Source of the DNA: DAITAZ01 sp036824045
GTDB lineage: Bacteria > Pseudomonadota > Gammaproteobacteria > Burkholderiales > Rhodocyclaceae
Length of the DNA stretch: 64,000 bases
Assembly (NCBI GenBank): GCA_036824045.1
Contig: DAITAZ010000014.1
Span: 19,979 to 83,978, forward strand
Reading direction: 5' to 3'
The notes beneath the pieces are model-generated. The model had not been told where the DNA came from, ran no database searches, and saw only the letters and a list, made by a program, of their open reading frames with translations. The position numbers and the translations under genes are program-made. How positions within the stretch are numbered: the stretch's first letter is position 1; every line of letters starts with the position of its first letter. Below are positions 36,514 through 44,290 of this stretch, in pieces.

Positions 36514-37065
36514 TTACTTGGTCTTGGCAGCAGCGCCGATGGCCTGAACGGTGGCCTTGGTGGCGGCTTCGACATTGGACTCGGCCACTTCAGTCACTTG
36601 CTTGACGGCCTTGGTGACTTGGTCGTAAGCGGAGTTGGCGGCGGCGATGGCGGACTTCACGGCAGCCACGGCGACGTCGGAACCGGCGGGGGCGCTTTCG
36701 GCCAGCTTGTCCAGGGCGGAAGCAACGTTCTTGTTGATTTCGGCCAGTTGGGACTCAGCCAGCTTGGAAACAGCTTGCTGGGCGCCGGTCACGATTTCGT
36801 AGACCTGACGGGAGTAGGCCAGGGACTTCTCGACCACCGGCAGCACGGCGGCGGAAGACAGGGAGGCCAGCTCTTGCGGGTCCTTGACGGCGGACACGGC
36901 CTTGGTCTGGGCAACAGCTTCGTCGAAGCTGGTGCGGACGGTGTTGATGTTCAGGGAAACCAGGCGCTCAACGCTGTCCAGGGCGGTGGTGGCCAGGGTC
37001 AGCAGGGCTTCAACGTTGGCTTTCTGGGCGGCGGCGAGTTGCTCGGGGGTAACGGTCACGGTCAT
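36514..37065 (-). CDS. phaP: Phasin (PHA granule-associated protein)
   Basis: A 183-residue phasin that coats polyhydroxyalkanoate granules and controls their size and number. It starts at the ATG at 37065 (MTVTVTPEQLAAAQKANVEAL), behind a GGAG site, eight codons inside a longer open frame. The sequence is almost wholly helical and alanine-rich with heptad-like patterns, with the phasin stretch SLNINTVRTSFDEAVAQTKAVS and a C-terminal lysine and alanine tail. A consensus promoter with flanking dyads lies upstream, consistent with a strongly expressed, PhaR-regulated gene. No other pha genes are in the window. Confidence 0.9.
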   Translation of the reverse strand: MTVTVTPEQLAAAQKANVEALLTLATTALDSVERLVSLNINTVRTSFDEAVAQTKAVSAVKDPQELASLSSAAVLPVVEKSLAYSRQVYEIVTGAQQAVSKLAESQLAEINKNVASALDKLAESAPAGSDVAVAAVKSAIAAANSAYDQVTKAVKQVTEVAESNVEAATKATVQAIGAAAKTK

Positions 37066-37152
37066 GATGGTCTCCAAAGAGTGTGGCAATACAAATCAGG
37101 GGCTCGGGGGTACGTCTTCTTTCTTTCCGCAGCGGGTTCTTCCTCCACCCGA

Positions 37153-37169
37153 TTGCTGCGGTGCAACAT
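37153..37169. promoter_or_regulatory. Imperfect TGCA-type dyad in the phasin leader
   Basis: On the minus strand TGTTGCA-C-CGCAGCA overlaps the likely transcription start of the phasin gene. Five of seven arm positions match, and the 7-1-7 geometry is the same as in the two perfect dyads upstream. Confidence 0.45.
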
Positions 37170-37176
37170 GGTTTGA

Positions 37177-37204
37177 ATTATATGGGTGCCTGAACTGATG
37201 TCAA
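37177..37204 (-). promoter_or_regulatory. Consensus sigma-70 promoter of the phasin gene
   Basis: On the minus strand TTGACA (37199-37204), 16 bases, TATAAT (37177-37182). Both hexamers match consensus. The leader to the phasin ATG is about 105 bases. Confidence 0.85.
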
Positions 37205-37211
37205 CTGTTTT

Positions 37212-37226
37212 TTGTGCAATGCACAA
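37212..37226. promoter_or_regulatory. Perfect TGCA-type dyad upstream of the phasin -35
   Basis: TTGTGCA-A-TGCACAA is a perfect 7-1-7 palindrome, flanked by A/T runs. It starts eight bases upstream of the phasin -35 hexamer, fitting a PhaR-type regulator binding site. Confidence 0.6.
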
Positions 37227-37301
37227 GAAAAAAAGACAGCAAGGCATCGACTTGATTTACCTCAAGAAAATCCAGGGCACTGACGTCAACGAACGACGCT
37301 T

Positions 37302-37316
37302 TGCTGCAGTGCAGCA
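37302..37316. promoter_or_regulatory. Second perfect TGCA-type dyad
   Basis: TGCTGCA-G-TGCAGCA, a perfect 7-1-7 palindrome with the same TGCA-N-TGCA core as the site at 37212. It lies about 100 bases upstream of the phasin promoter and 41 bases beyond the stop of the converging-side gene ccoS. Confidence 0.5.
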
Positions 37317-37356
37317 TTTTCGGGCAAACAATAGCCCAGGCTACATAAAAGCCGTC

Positions 37357-37542
37357 TTATTTCTTGGTGGCGTTGGGGTCCGCAGGCGTGGTCGGGCGAG
37401 GCTCGTCGTCGTCCATCACGACCCGGTAGGCGGGACCTTCCAGGTCATCGAACTGGCCACTGCGCACGGACCACCAGAAGATCACCCCGATCAGGAACAC
37501 CAGGACGATGGACAGGGGGATCAGGAGATAAAGGCTTTCCAT
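37357..37542 (-). CDS. ccoS: cbb3-type cytochrome oxidase assembly protein CcoS
   Basis: CcoS is a small single-span inner-membrane protein needed for cofactor insertion into cbb3-type cytochrome c oxidase. The 61-residue product begins MESLYLLIPLSIVLVFLIGV, one membrane helix, then the diagnostic FWWSVRSGQFDDLEGPA and an acidic, proline-rich tail. It lies two bases after ccoI on the same strand, the usual pairing. The structural ccoNOQP genes are not adjacent. Confidence 0.95.
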   Translation of the reverse strand: MESLYLLIPLSIVLVFLIGVIFWWSVRSGQFDDLEGPAYRVVMDDDEPRPTTPADPNATKK

Positions 37543-37544
37543 GG

Positions 37545-40064
37545 TTATCCGTTCTGCTCAGTGGCGGCCGGAACCGCGAGCGCTTCGGGGCTGCGCTGCA
37601 GGCGCAGGGCGTTGAGCACCACCAGCAGGGAGCTGCCCGCCATGCCGATTCCCGCCAGCCAGGGCGTGATGTAACCCGCCATTGCCAGCGGCAGGGCGAT
37701 GAAATTGTAGGCAAAAGCCCACCACAAGTTCTGCCGGATCACCCGGACAGTGGCACGCGCCAGATGCCGCCCTTGGGCGATGGCGGAAAGGTGCTCGTTG
37801 AGCAGCACGAAATCGCCCTGGGTGCGGGCAAGCTCAGTGCCCCCGCCCATGGCCACGGACACCTGGGCCTGGGCAAGTACCGGGGCGTCATTGACGCCAT
37901 CTCCCACCATCGCCACCAAGCAGCCTTCCGCCTGAAGCGTCCGGATGAAATCATGCTTGCCCTGGGGTGTCATCCCGCCATGTGCGTCCTCCAGCCCGAG
38001 GCTGGCCGCCACCCGGGAAACGGTCTCCTGCCCGTCGCCGCTCAGGACGGTGACCTGCGCCCCGTCGGCCTGCAAGGCGCGCACCAGCGCCGCCGCCTCC
38101 GGGCGCAACTGGTCGCTCAGGCAGAAGCGGGCCAGCACGCGGCTCTCATCGCCCAGTTCCACAACGGTGTAACGTGCGTCGTCCGCTGCCGGGGAATCCG
38201 GCAAGCCGGCCCGCAGTTCCGCCACAAACGCCGGCCGGCCAATGCGCACCCGCCGGCCCAGCCAGAGCCCCTCCATCCCCTGGCCGGTCACCGCCAGAAT
38301 CTGCGTCACGCCAACCCCGCGCCCGCCCGCCGCTTCGCGCAGCGCCGCCGCCACCGCATGCTCGGAACCCGCCTCCAGGGCGGCTGCCAGCGCCAGCATC
38401 TCGGCCTGATCCAGGCCCGGCGCGCAAACCACACTCGCCAGCTTGAGCCGGCCGAAGGTGAGCGTCCCCGTCTTGTCGAACACGAAATGGTTGGCGCGCG
38501 CCAAGGCTTCGATGGCATGGCCGCGGGTCGCCAGCATGCCGATGCGGGAAAGTGCTCCGGTGGCCACCGTGAGCGCTGCCGGCGTGGCCAGAGAGAGGGC
38601 GCAGGGGCAACTCACCACCAGCACCGCAACAAATACCCAGAGGGCACGGCCCGGGTCCAGTTGCAGCCAGACCAGACCCGTGGCCACCGCCACCACCAGC
38701 AGTACGGCGACAAAACCCGCCGCCACCTTGTCCGCAGTTTCCACGATGCGGGGTTTCTCCGCCGCCGCCCGCTCCATCAGCCGCTGGATGGCTGCCAGGC
38801 GGGTTTCCGTCCCCACCCGCTCCACTTCCACCACTAGCGGGCTGGCAGCGTTGATGCTCCCGCCGGTGACCTCGCTGCCTTCGGCCTTTTCCACCGGGCG
38901 GCTTTCCCCGGTGAGCAGGGATTCGTCCACGCGGCTCGTGCCCTGGCGCACCCGGCCATCGGCGGGCATCGCCTCGCCGGGCTTCACCAGCACCAGGTCG
39001 CCGGGCCGCAACTGGGCCACGGGCACCCGCTCCGCCTCCAGATCGGGGAAGCCGGGCAGCCGGGCAGCAAAGGCGGGCATGATCCGGGCCAGTTGCTCGA
39101 CACCGCGCACCGCCCGCTGCCGCGCGATCATCTCCAGATAGCGGCCGCACAGCAAAAAGAACACGAACATGGTGACCGAGTCGAAGTACACCTCGCCTCC
39201 ACCTGTGAACGTTGCCCACACGCTGGCAGCAAAGGCGCTGGCCACCCCCAGGGCCACCGGCACGTCCATGCCCACCCGGCGCAGCCGCAGATCCCGCCAG
39301 GCCCGCTGGAAGAACGGTGCCGCCGAATAGAGCACAACGGGCAAGGTCAGCAACAGGCTGGCCCAGCGCATGAGCTGCTCGATATCCACCGACATGGTGC
39401 CTTCGTCCGCCATGTAGACAGGCACGGCGTACATCATCACCTGCATCATCCCGAAGCCGGCCACGAACAGGCGCCACAGGGCGCCCCGCCGTTCCCGCTG
39501 GGAAATTTCTTCGGAGCGGGCGGCATCGTAAGGGTAGGCCCGGTACCCGATGGCCGCGATGGCGCCAAGGATCTGCGAGAGCTTGATCCTGCGCTCGTCC
39601 CAGCGCACCCGGGCACGACGGGTGGCGTAGTTGATATCCACCGCCGTCACCCCCGGCTGCCGGGCCACGTGCTGTTCGTTGAGCCAGACGCAGGCAGCGC
39701 AGGTAATGCCCTCCAGGATCAGGGAGGCTTCCCGCTCGTGCTCGCCCACCGGCGCCACGAAACTGCTCTGCACGTCCGGGTGGTCGAACAGACCCAGATC
39801 CTTGAGCGCATCGGGGATCGCCTCCCGTCGCCCTTCAGCCGACGTCTCCGGCATCGCATCCCGGTGCCGGTAGTAGTCGGTGAGGCCGTTGCCCACAATG
39901 GCCTTCGCCACCGCCTGACACCCCACGCAGCACATGCGGCGGGTGTTGCCATCCACTTCCAGCGGCAGATTCACCCCATCCGGGATGGGCAAACCACAGT
40001 GATAACAGGAGGAGTCGCCGGCGGGGGCCGACGGGCTGGTTTCTGGGGCAACGGCAGCAGTCAT
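37545..40064 (-). CDS. ccoI: Copper-translocating P1B-type ATPase CcoI (FixI)
   Basis: CcoI exports copper to the periplasm for the CuB site of cbb3 oxidase. The 839-residue product starts at 40064 (the frame is open further upstream without family similarity). An N-terminal Cys-rich segment has CYHCG and MCCVGCQAVAKAI, followed by an HMA domain with GITCAACVWLNEQH. Membrane helices carry the metal-site motif CPC in SCPCALSLATPAALT; DKTGTLT (phosphorylated Asp), the nucleotide domain (GSEHAVAAAL where SEHP is usual) and GDGVNDAP complete the P-type core. It is normally next to ccoNOQP-ccoGHS; here only ccoS is linked, and a TonB-like gene lies divergently upstream. Confidence 0.95.
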   Translation of the reverse strand: MTAAVAPETSPSAPAGDSSCYHCGLPIPDGVNLPLEVDGNTRRMCCVGCQAVAKAIVGNGLTDYYRHRDAMPETSAEGRREAIPDALKDLGLFDHPDVQSSFVAPVGEHEREASLILEGITCAACVWLNEQHVARQPGVTAVDINYATRRARVRWDERRIKLSQILGAIAAIGYRAYPYDAARSEEISQRERRGALWRLFVAGFGMMQVMMYAVPVYMADEGTMSVDIEQLMRWASLLLTLPVVLYSAAPFFQRAWRDLRLRRVGMDVPVALGVASAFAASVWATFTGGGEVYFDSVTMFVFFLLCGRYLEMIARQRAVRGVEQLARIMPAFAARLPGFPDLEAERVPVAQLRPGDLVLVKPGEAMPADGRVRQGTSRVDESLLTGESRPVEKAEGSEVTGGSINAASPLVVEVERVGTETRLAAIQRLMERAAAEKPRIVETADKVAAGFVAVLLVVAVATGLVWLQLDPGRALWVFVAVLVVSCPCALSLATPAALTVATGALSRIGMLATRGHAIEALARANHFVFDKTGTLTFGRLKLASVVCAPGLDQAEMLALAAALEAGSEHAVAAALREAAGGRGVGVTQILAVTGQGMEGLWLGRRVRIGRPAFVAELRAGLPDSPAADDARYTVVELGDESRVLARFCLSDQLRPEAAALVRALQADGAQVTVLSGDGQETVSRVAASLGLEDAHGGMTPQGKHDFIRTLQAEGCLVAMVGDGVNDAPVLAQAQVSVAMGGGTELARTQGDFVLLNEHLSAIAQGRHLARATVRVIRQNLWWAFAYNFIALPLAMAGYITPWLAGIGMAGSSLLVVLNALRLQRSPEALAVPAATEQNG

Positions 40065-40119
40065 GGGCAAGGCGCGAAAAGGAAAATTGCACCCGGCCCA
40101 CCGGGCCGAACGCCGCTCC

Positions 40120-40147
40120 CTTCTACCAGAAATCAAGGCAGGGTCAA
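40120..40147 (-). promoter_or_regulatory. Possible promoter of ccoI-ccoS
   Basis: On the minus strand TTGACC (40142-40147), 16 bases, TAGAAG (40120-40125), about 55 bases before the ATG. No clear FNR/Anr site (TTGAT-N4-ATCAA) overlaps it, although ccoI is often FNR-regulated. Confidence 0.35.
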
Positions 40148-40230
40148 GGCTTTTCCCCGTGCCCCGCGCGTTCCATCGCGTCACGCCTCAAGCCCGCCAC
40201 CGGGTTGCCCGATAAACCGCTTGAACCGAC

Positions 40231-40833
40231 ATGCCGCCCATGAACAACGCTGATCCCGCCAAGCCTGCTCGCCCCCTGGCTCACCTGTGGCCGGCGCTTG
40301 CGCTCTCCTGCGCGGCCCACGGCGCCGCACTGGGCCTGGCACCCTGGGCGCTTCCGGGCGGAGCGCCTCCCGCCGCCGGCCGTCTGGAGGCCCGACTGGT
40401 CGCGCCGGCGACAACGCCACACGCCCCACCCCTTGTGGGCGCCGCCGCGCCAGCGCTACCGGCCCGGCCTGGGGCCACCGCCGAATATCCGGCAGTCGGC
40501 CCCACCAGCGCAACCGCCACGCCCGCCACGCCTCCGGCGGCAGGCGAACTGGACGCACTGCCCTACCCCCTGGAACCGGTCACCCCCACTTACCCGCCCC
40601 ACCTGGGCTCAACGGGCGCGCGGGGTGAAGTCGTCCTGGCGCTGGCCATTGCCGAAACCGGCGCCGTCGCCGCCGTGGAGGTGCTGAGCGCCGAGCCCCC
40701 CGGCCTATTCGACGCGGCCGCCGTCGCCGCCTTCCGCGATGCCCGCTTTGCTCCGGGCCGCACGGGCGGCCGGGCAGTCGCCGCACGTGTCACCGCATCG
40801 GTGGTCTTCGAGCCCCACGGCCCCGCGCCCTGA
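40231..40833 (+). CDS. TonB-like energy transducer, C-terminal domain protein
   Basis: A 200-residue protein with a weakly hydrophobic N-terminal segment (LWPALALSCAAHGAALGLA, the TonB-like SxxxH helix), a proline/alanine-rich spacer and a C-terminal TonB domain (TYPPHLGSTGARGEVVLALAI and FDAAAVAAFRDARFAPG). TonB passes proton-motive energy from ExbB-ExbD to outer-membrane receptors. No exbB or exbD or receptor gene is present here. Two in-frame starts (40231, 40240) are possible. It precedes the pilus operon but there is a hairpin in the gap. Confidence 0.75.
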   Translation: MPPMNNADPAKPARPLAHLWPALALSCAAHGAALGLAPWALPGGAPPAAGRLEARLVAPATTPHAPPLVGAAAPALPARPGATAEYPAVGPTSATATPATPPAAGELDALPYPLEPVTPTYPPHLGSTGARGEVVLALAIAETGAVAAVEVLSAEPPGLFDAAAVAAFRDARFAPGRTGGRAVAARVTASVVFEPHGPAP

Positions 40834-40889
40834 GGGGATCGGGCACATCCGGGTTTCCGCCGGTCTTGCGCGGGCCGCCCCTCATCCCT

Positions 40890-40917
40890 GCCGGCTCAAT
40901 GCCGAGGGTGAGCCGGC
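40890..40917 (+). other. Hairpin between the TonB-like gene and the pilus operon
   Basis: GCCGGCTCA and TGAGCCGGC form a perfect 9-bp stem with a 10-base loop. No T-run follows, so it may be a leader structure or a weak attenuator for the pilus genes rather than a true terminator. Confidence 0.4.
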
Positions 40918-40950
40918 CGATAAATCCGTCATGACCCGTGGAGATCCCCT

Positions 40951-41343
40951 GTGAGCACCCTGCGCCGCGCTGCCGGATACAGCCTGATGGAAATACTCGT
41001 GGTGCTGGCCATCATCGGCGTGCTCACCACCGTGGCCGTGCCCAGCTACCAGAAATACGCCCGCAGCACCGTCCGCTCCCAGGCCATGCAGTTCATGGCC
41101 GAACTGGCCCAGCAACAAGAGCGCTACTTCCTGGACAACCAGACCTACGCAGGCAGCCTGACCCAGCTCAAGCTGCTGATGCCGGCGGAAGTGGCCAAGC
41201 ATTACTCCGCGCCCAGCCTGACGGTGGCCAGCAATCCCCCCCGCTTCGAAGCCCAGCTCCATCCCCTCACCAGCAGCGGGAACATGCTGGGGGATGGCTC
41301 GATCCGCGTGGACAACCGGCAAAAGCCCTGGCGGCATTACTAA
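40951..41343 (+). CDS. Type IV pilin PilE-like
   Basis: A 130-residue type IV pilin-like protein. The class III signal peptide is cleaved after Gly in RRAAG-YSLMEILVV, leaving Tyr at +1 (Phe is usual) and Glu at +5 for assembly. A long hydrophobic helix (ILVVLAIIGVLTTVAVPSYQKYA) and a small C-terminal globular domain with QERYFLDNQTYAGSLTQL follow. GTG start with an upstream GGAG. There is no Cys pair for a classical D-loop, so it is more like a minor PilE-type pilin than a major pilin. It opens the pilus operon. Confidence 0.85.
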   Translation: MSTLRRAAGYSLMEILVVLAIIGVLTTVAVPSYQKYARSTVRSQAMQFMAELAQQQERYFLDNQTYAGSLTQLKLLMPAEVAKHYSAPSLTVASNPPRFEAQLHPLTSSGNMLGDGSIRVDNRQKPWRHY

Positions 41344-41416
41344 GCCCATGCGCCAGTACCTCTGCCCGCCCGCCCGAGCGGCGTTCAAGCTCCGGCCCGG
41401 GTTGCCGTCAACTTCC

Positions 41417-41989
41417 ATGGTGGAAGAAAGTAACCGGGCCCAGTCGGGCTTCACCCTCATTGAACTGATGATCACCCTGGTCGTGCTGGGCATCCTGGTC
41501 TCGGCCGGGGCGCCCCAGTTCACCCAGTTCACGGCGGACCAACGGGTGCGCGCCACGGCGTCCGACCTGTACTACGACCTGCTCCACGCGCGGGCCGAAG
41601 CCATTGCCCGCTCCCGCAGGGTGGCCTTCGTGCGCACCGGCAGCGCGTGGACCGACGGCTGGACCAGTTGCGTGGACATGGACAGCGACGGCAAGTGCGG
41701 CAGCGGCGACGTCACGCTGCGCCAGCAGGGGGCCATCAAGGGCCGGCTACGGATCTGCACGGCCACGACGGATTTTGCCGACGCGGTGATCTTCCGCCCC
41801 AGCGGCGAAGCGGTGCGCTCAGGCGCCACCGGCACCACCGACGGTTTCACCATCAGCGACAACATGAACGACAGCAGCACCAGCAACGACTCCATCCGCG
41901 CCGTGCTCATCGGCGGCGGGGGCCGCATTTCGGTGCTGGAGCAGAACAAAGGCAGCAACGGGGGGACGGCATGCCCGGCAGCCAGCTAA
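41417..41989 (+). CDS. Minor pilin FimT/FimU family (GspH-like)
   Basis: A 190-residue minor pilin. The prepilin site reads RAQSG-FTLIELMITLVVLG (Phe+1, Glu+5) with a short 11-residue leader when read from the ATG at 41417; an ATG 69 bases upstream would make a longer leader. The body has the GspH-type domain with RATASDLYYDLLHARAEAIARS and a Cys pair in TSCVDMDSDGKCGSGD. Minor pilins of this family prime pilus assembly and can bind DNA during natural transformation. It follows the PilE-like gene and overlaps pilV by 19 bases. Confidence 0.82.
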   Translation: MVEESNRAQSGFTLIELMITLVVLGILVSAGAPQFTQFTADQRVRATASDLYYDLLHARAEAIARSRRVAFVRTGSAWTDGWTSCVDMDSDGKCGSGDVTLRQQGAIKGRLRICTATTDFADAVIFRPSGEAVRSGATGTTDGFTISDNMNDSSTSNDSIRAVLIGGGGRISVLEQNKGSNGGTACPAAS

Positions 41990-42651
41990 TCCGGGGCTTC
42001 ACGCTGATGGAGCTGCTGGTCACGCTGACCATTCTCGCCTTTGGCATCCTCGGCCTCTCCGGGCTCGTCACCCGCGGCCAGCGCGCGGCGTTTGATGCCT
42101 ACCAACGCCAGCAGGCGCTGGCCCTGGCCGCCGACATGGCCGAACGCATCAAGTCCCTGCAAAGCACCGACCCCGACCAAACCGCACGCAACGCCCAGAT
42201 CGGCCAAACCTACGCCGACGGCGCCCCGGTGGCCACCCCCTTGGGCGATGGCAGCAAATGGGGCGGGGTGGGCGGCGACGTCACCGACTGCGGGGCCACG
42301 AGCGCGGTGTGCACCTGGCAGCAGTTGGTGGATTTCGATCTTGCCGTGTGGGACGGTCTGCTGGCGGGCGCCACCAAGCAGCGCACCGTGAGCGGCAATG
42401 TGGAACGCTCCGGCAGCATCCTGGGCGCCCGGGGCTGCGTGGAAAAAGCCAGCGCTTCGCCCCTGGTGTATCGGGTCAGCGTCGCCTGGCAGGGCGAGAG
42501 CCCGATCACTCCCGGTGGAAGCAACGATCCGCGCGGTCTCACCAACTGCGCCAAGGGCGGCTACAAGATGCCGGATGGCAGCGACGAAGCCACCGGCGGC
42601 GACAGCATGCGGCGGGTGGTTTCGGTGGATGTCCCGGTACTGCAACCATGA
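41971..42651 (+). CDS. pilV: Minor pilin PilV
   Basis: A 226-residue minor pilin with prepilin site LIRG-FTLMELLVTLTILAFG (Phe+1, Glu+5), the signature L-G-I-L-G-L-S-G-L in the helix and a globular domain with three Cys residues. PilV is part of the priming complex with FimU, PilW, PilX and PilY1 at the pilus tip. Its start overlaps fimT by 19 bases and its stop overlaps pilW in ATGA. Confidence 0.87.
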   Translation: MPGSQLIRGFTLMELLVTLTILAFGILGLSGLVTRGQRAAFDAYQRQQALALAADMAERIKSLQSTDPDQTARNAQIGQTYADGAPVATPLGDGSKWGGVGGDVTDCGATSAVCTWQQLVDFDLAVWDGLLAGATKQRTVSGNVERSGSILGARGCVEKASASPLVYRVSVAWQGESPITPGGSNDPRGLTNCAKGGYKMPDGSDEATGGDSMRRVVSVDVPVLQP

Positions 42652-43721
42652 GCCCCCCCTCGACCGAGCGCGGCCTCTCCCTGGTGGAGCTGATGGTGGG
42701 CATGGCCCTGGGGCTGGTGCTCACCCTGGGGCTGGTCTCGATTCTCGGCTCCGCCAGCCGCAACTTCCGCGTCCAGGACGACTTCGCCCGCCTGCAGGAA
42801 TCGGGCACCGCAGCCCTGCGCTATCTGGGGGAAGACCTCCGCCAGGCGGGATTCTACGGTTGGGCAGGCAGCGCCTCGTCCTACCAGTACGCCAACCCCG
42901 CCCTCTACGGCCTGCCCAGCAGTTGGAGCGCGGATTGCGGCAGCAAGGATGCAGCCACCGACCGCCCCTGGGCGCTGGACCTGGCCACCCCGCTGCGGGT
43001 CGAGGCCCCTGGCGCCGACCTTTCGGGCTACTCCTGCCTCAACAGCGCCAACATCCTCAGCACCAGCCCACTGGTGGTGCTGCGGGGCGCCAGCGGCGAA
43101 GCCATCCCCGTCGCGGAACTGGCCAACAAGCCCTTCAAGGACCTGCTGATGGTGCAGTCCTCGCCCTTGTCGTCCCCCAACACCGTGGTGTTCAAGGGCA
43201 GCGCCTACGCCTCCACCATGCCCGCGGGCGCCAAGCGCTACGGCGCAGCCGGCGCCGAGGCGGCGGTCTTCCCCTATTCCGCGCATCTGTACTACGTGCG
43301 TCCGTGCAACCGGGGGAGTTCGGGCGTTTGCGACAGCACCTCGGACAACGGCCAGCCCGTCCCCACCCTGGCCCGGCAGGAACTGACCGGCACCACCTGG
43401 AGCGAAGTGCCGCTGGTGGAAGGGATCGAGCGGATGTCCCTCCTCTTTGGCGAAGACACCAACAACGACGGCCTGGCGGACCGCTTCAGCACCACGCCCG
43501 GCAACTGGAACCGGATCCTGAGCGCCCGCGTCGCCGTGCTGGTGCGCAGCCTGCACCCGGTGGCCGGGCGGGACGACAGCGGCCGCACCTACGACCTGGG
43601 TGGCGGGGTCACCTACACCTGCTCGGGCACCGCCTGCCAGTACGTCCGCCAGGTGTTCAGCCAGACGGTGCAACTGCGCAACTGCGCCCAGCGCCTCACC
43701 GCAGGAGCCGGCCAGTGCTGA
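42648..43721 (+). CDS. pilW: Minor pilin PilW
   Basis: A 357-residue minor pilin. The prepilin site is STERG-LSLVELMVGMALGL (Leu+1, Glu+5). The C-terminal domain includes the PilW hallmark ALRYLGEDLRQAGFYG and several Cys residues, and ends with the Cys-containing CAQRLTAGAGQC. PilW forms the core of the tip complex. ATGA overlap with pilV and a seven-base overlap with pilX place it in a single polycistron. Confidence 0.9.
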   Translation: MSPPSTERGLSLVELMVGMALGLVLTLGLVSILGSASRNFRVQDDFARLQESGTAALRYLGEDLRQAGFYGWAGSASSYQYANPALYGLPSSWSADCGSKDAATDRPWALDLATPLRVEAPGADLSGYSCLNSANILSTSPLVVLRGASGEAIPVAELANKPFKDLLMVQSSPLSSPNTVVFKGSAYASTMPAGAKRYGAAGAEAAVFPYSAHLYYVRPCNRGSSGVCDSTSDNGQPVPTLARQELTGTTWSEVPLVEGIERMSLLFGEDTNNDGLADRFSTTPGNWNRILSARVAVLVRSLHPVAGRDDSGRTYDLGGGVTYTCSGTACQYVRQVFSQTVQLRNCAQRLTAGAGQC

Positions 43722-44290
43722 AGCCGCCCCACCTGCTGCGGCAAGTCGCCAGCAAGGGCCGACAGGCCGGCATGGTGCTCGTGCTCGGCTTGGTGGTGCT
43801 GGTGGTGCTCACCCTGCTGGTGGTTTCCATGTACCGGATGAGCGTGATCGAGCTCAAGATCGGCGGCGCCAGCCACATCGAAGCGGCCAACTTCGCCAAC
43901 GCGGAAGTCGGGATCAACCAGTTCATCGAGCACAGTTTCGGTTACTTCGCCCCTGGCTGCCTGGGGCTGCCCCGCACCGACCCGGCCAGCTGCTTCTTTT
44001 CCACCGGTAGCGGCCGCAAGGACGTGCCGTCCCACATCAGCGTGAGCGGCGGCACCGGCAGCTTCACCGGTCGCGTCGCTCTATCGGGCGCCACCACCGT
44101 GGTAACCGCCACCGAACTGTCCTGCGGCCGCAATGCCCAGCGCGGCAGCGGCAACGATATGAGCAACGCCTTCGACACCATCGCCCTGGACATCCGGGGC
44201 GAGGCCCAAAGCAACGTCTTCGGCGGCGAGGCGGTGGCCATCCACCAGGGCTTCCGCGCCCCGCTCCCCCCCAATTCCTGCGTCCAGTGA
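43715..44290 (+). CDS. pilX: Minor pilin PilX
   Basis: A 191-residue minor pilin starting at a GTG that overlaps the end of pilW. The membrane segment is GRQAG-MVLVLGLVVLVVLTLLVV, cleaved after Gly but with Leu rather than Glu at +5, which is usual for PilX/GspK-like pilins. The family stretch EAANFANAEVGINQFIEH and a Cys-containing C-terminal part follow. The stop overlaps pilY1 in a GTGA. Confidence 0.85.
   Translation: MLKPPHLLRQVASKGRQAGMVLVLGLVVLVVLTLLVVSMYRMSVIELKIGGASHIEAANFANAEVGINQFIEHSFGYFAPGCLGLPRTDPASCFFSTGSGRKDVPSHISVSGGTGSFTGRVALSGATTVVTATELSCGRNAQRGSGNDMSNAFDTIALDIRGEAQSNVFGGEAVAIHQGFRAPLPPNSCVQ

Noticed and set aside
40126..40150. Possible FNR/Anr box before ccoI
   Set aside because: The TTGA half-sites at TTGACC and TTGATT are in the same orientation and do not form the TTGAT-N4-ATCAA palindrome.
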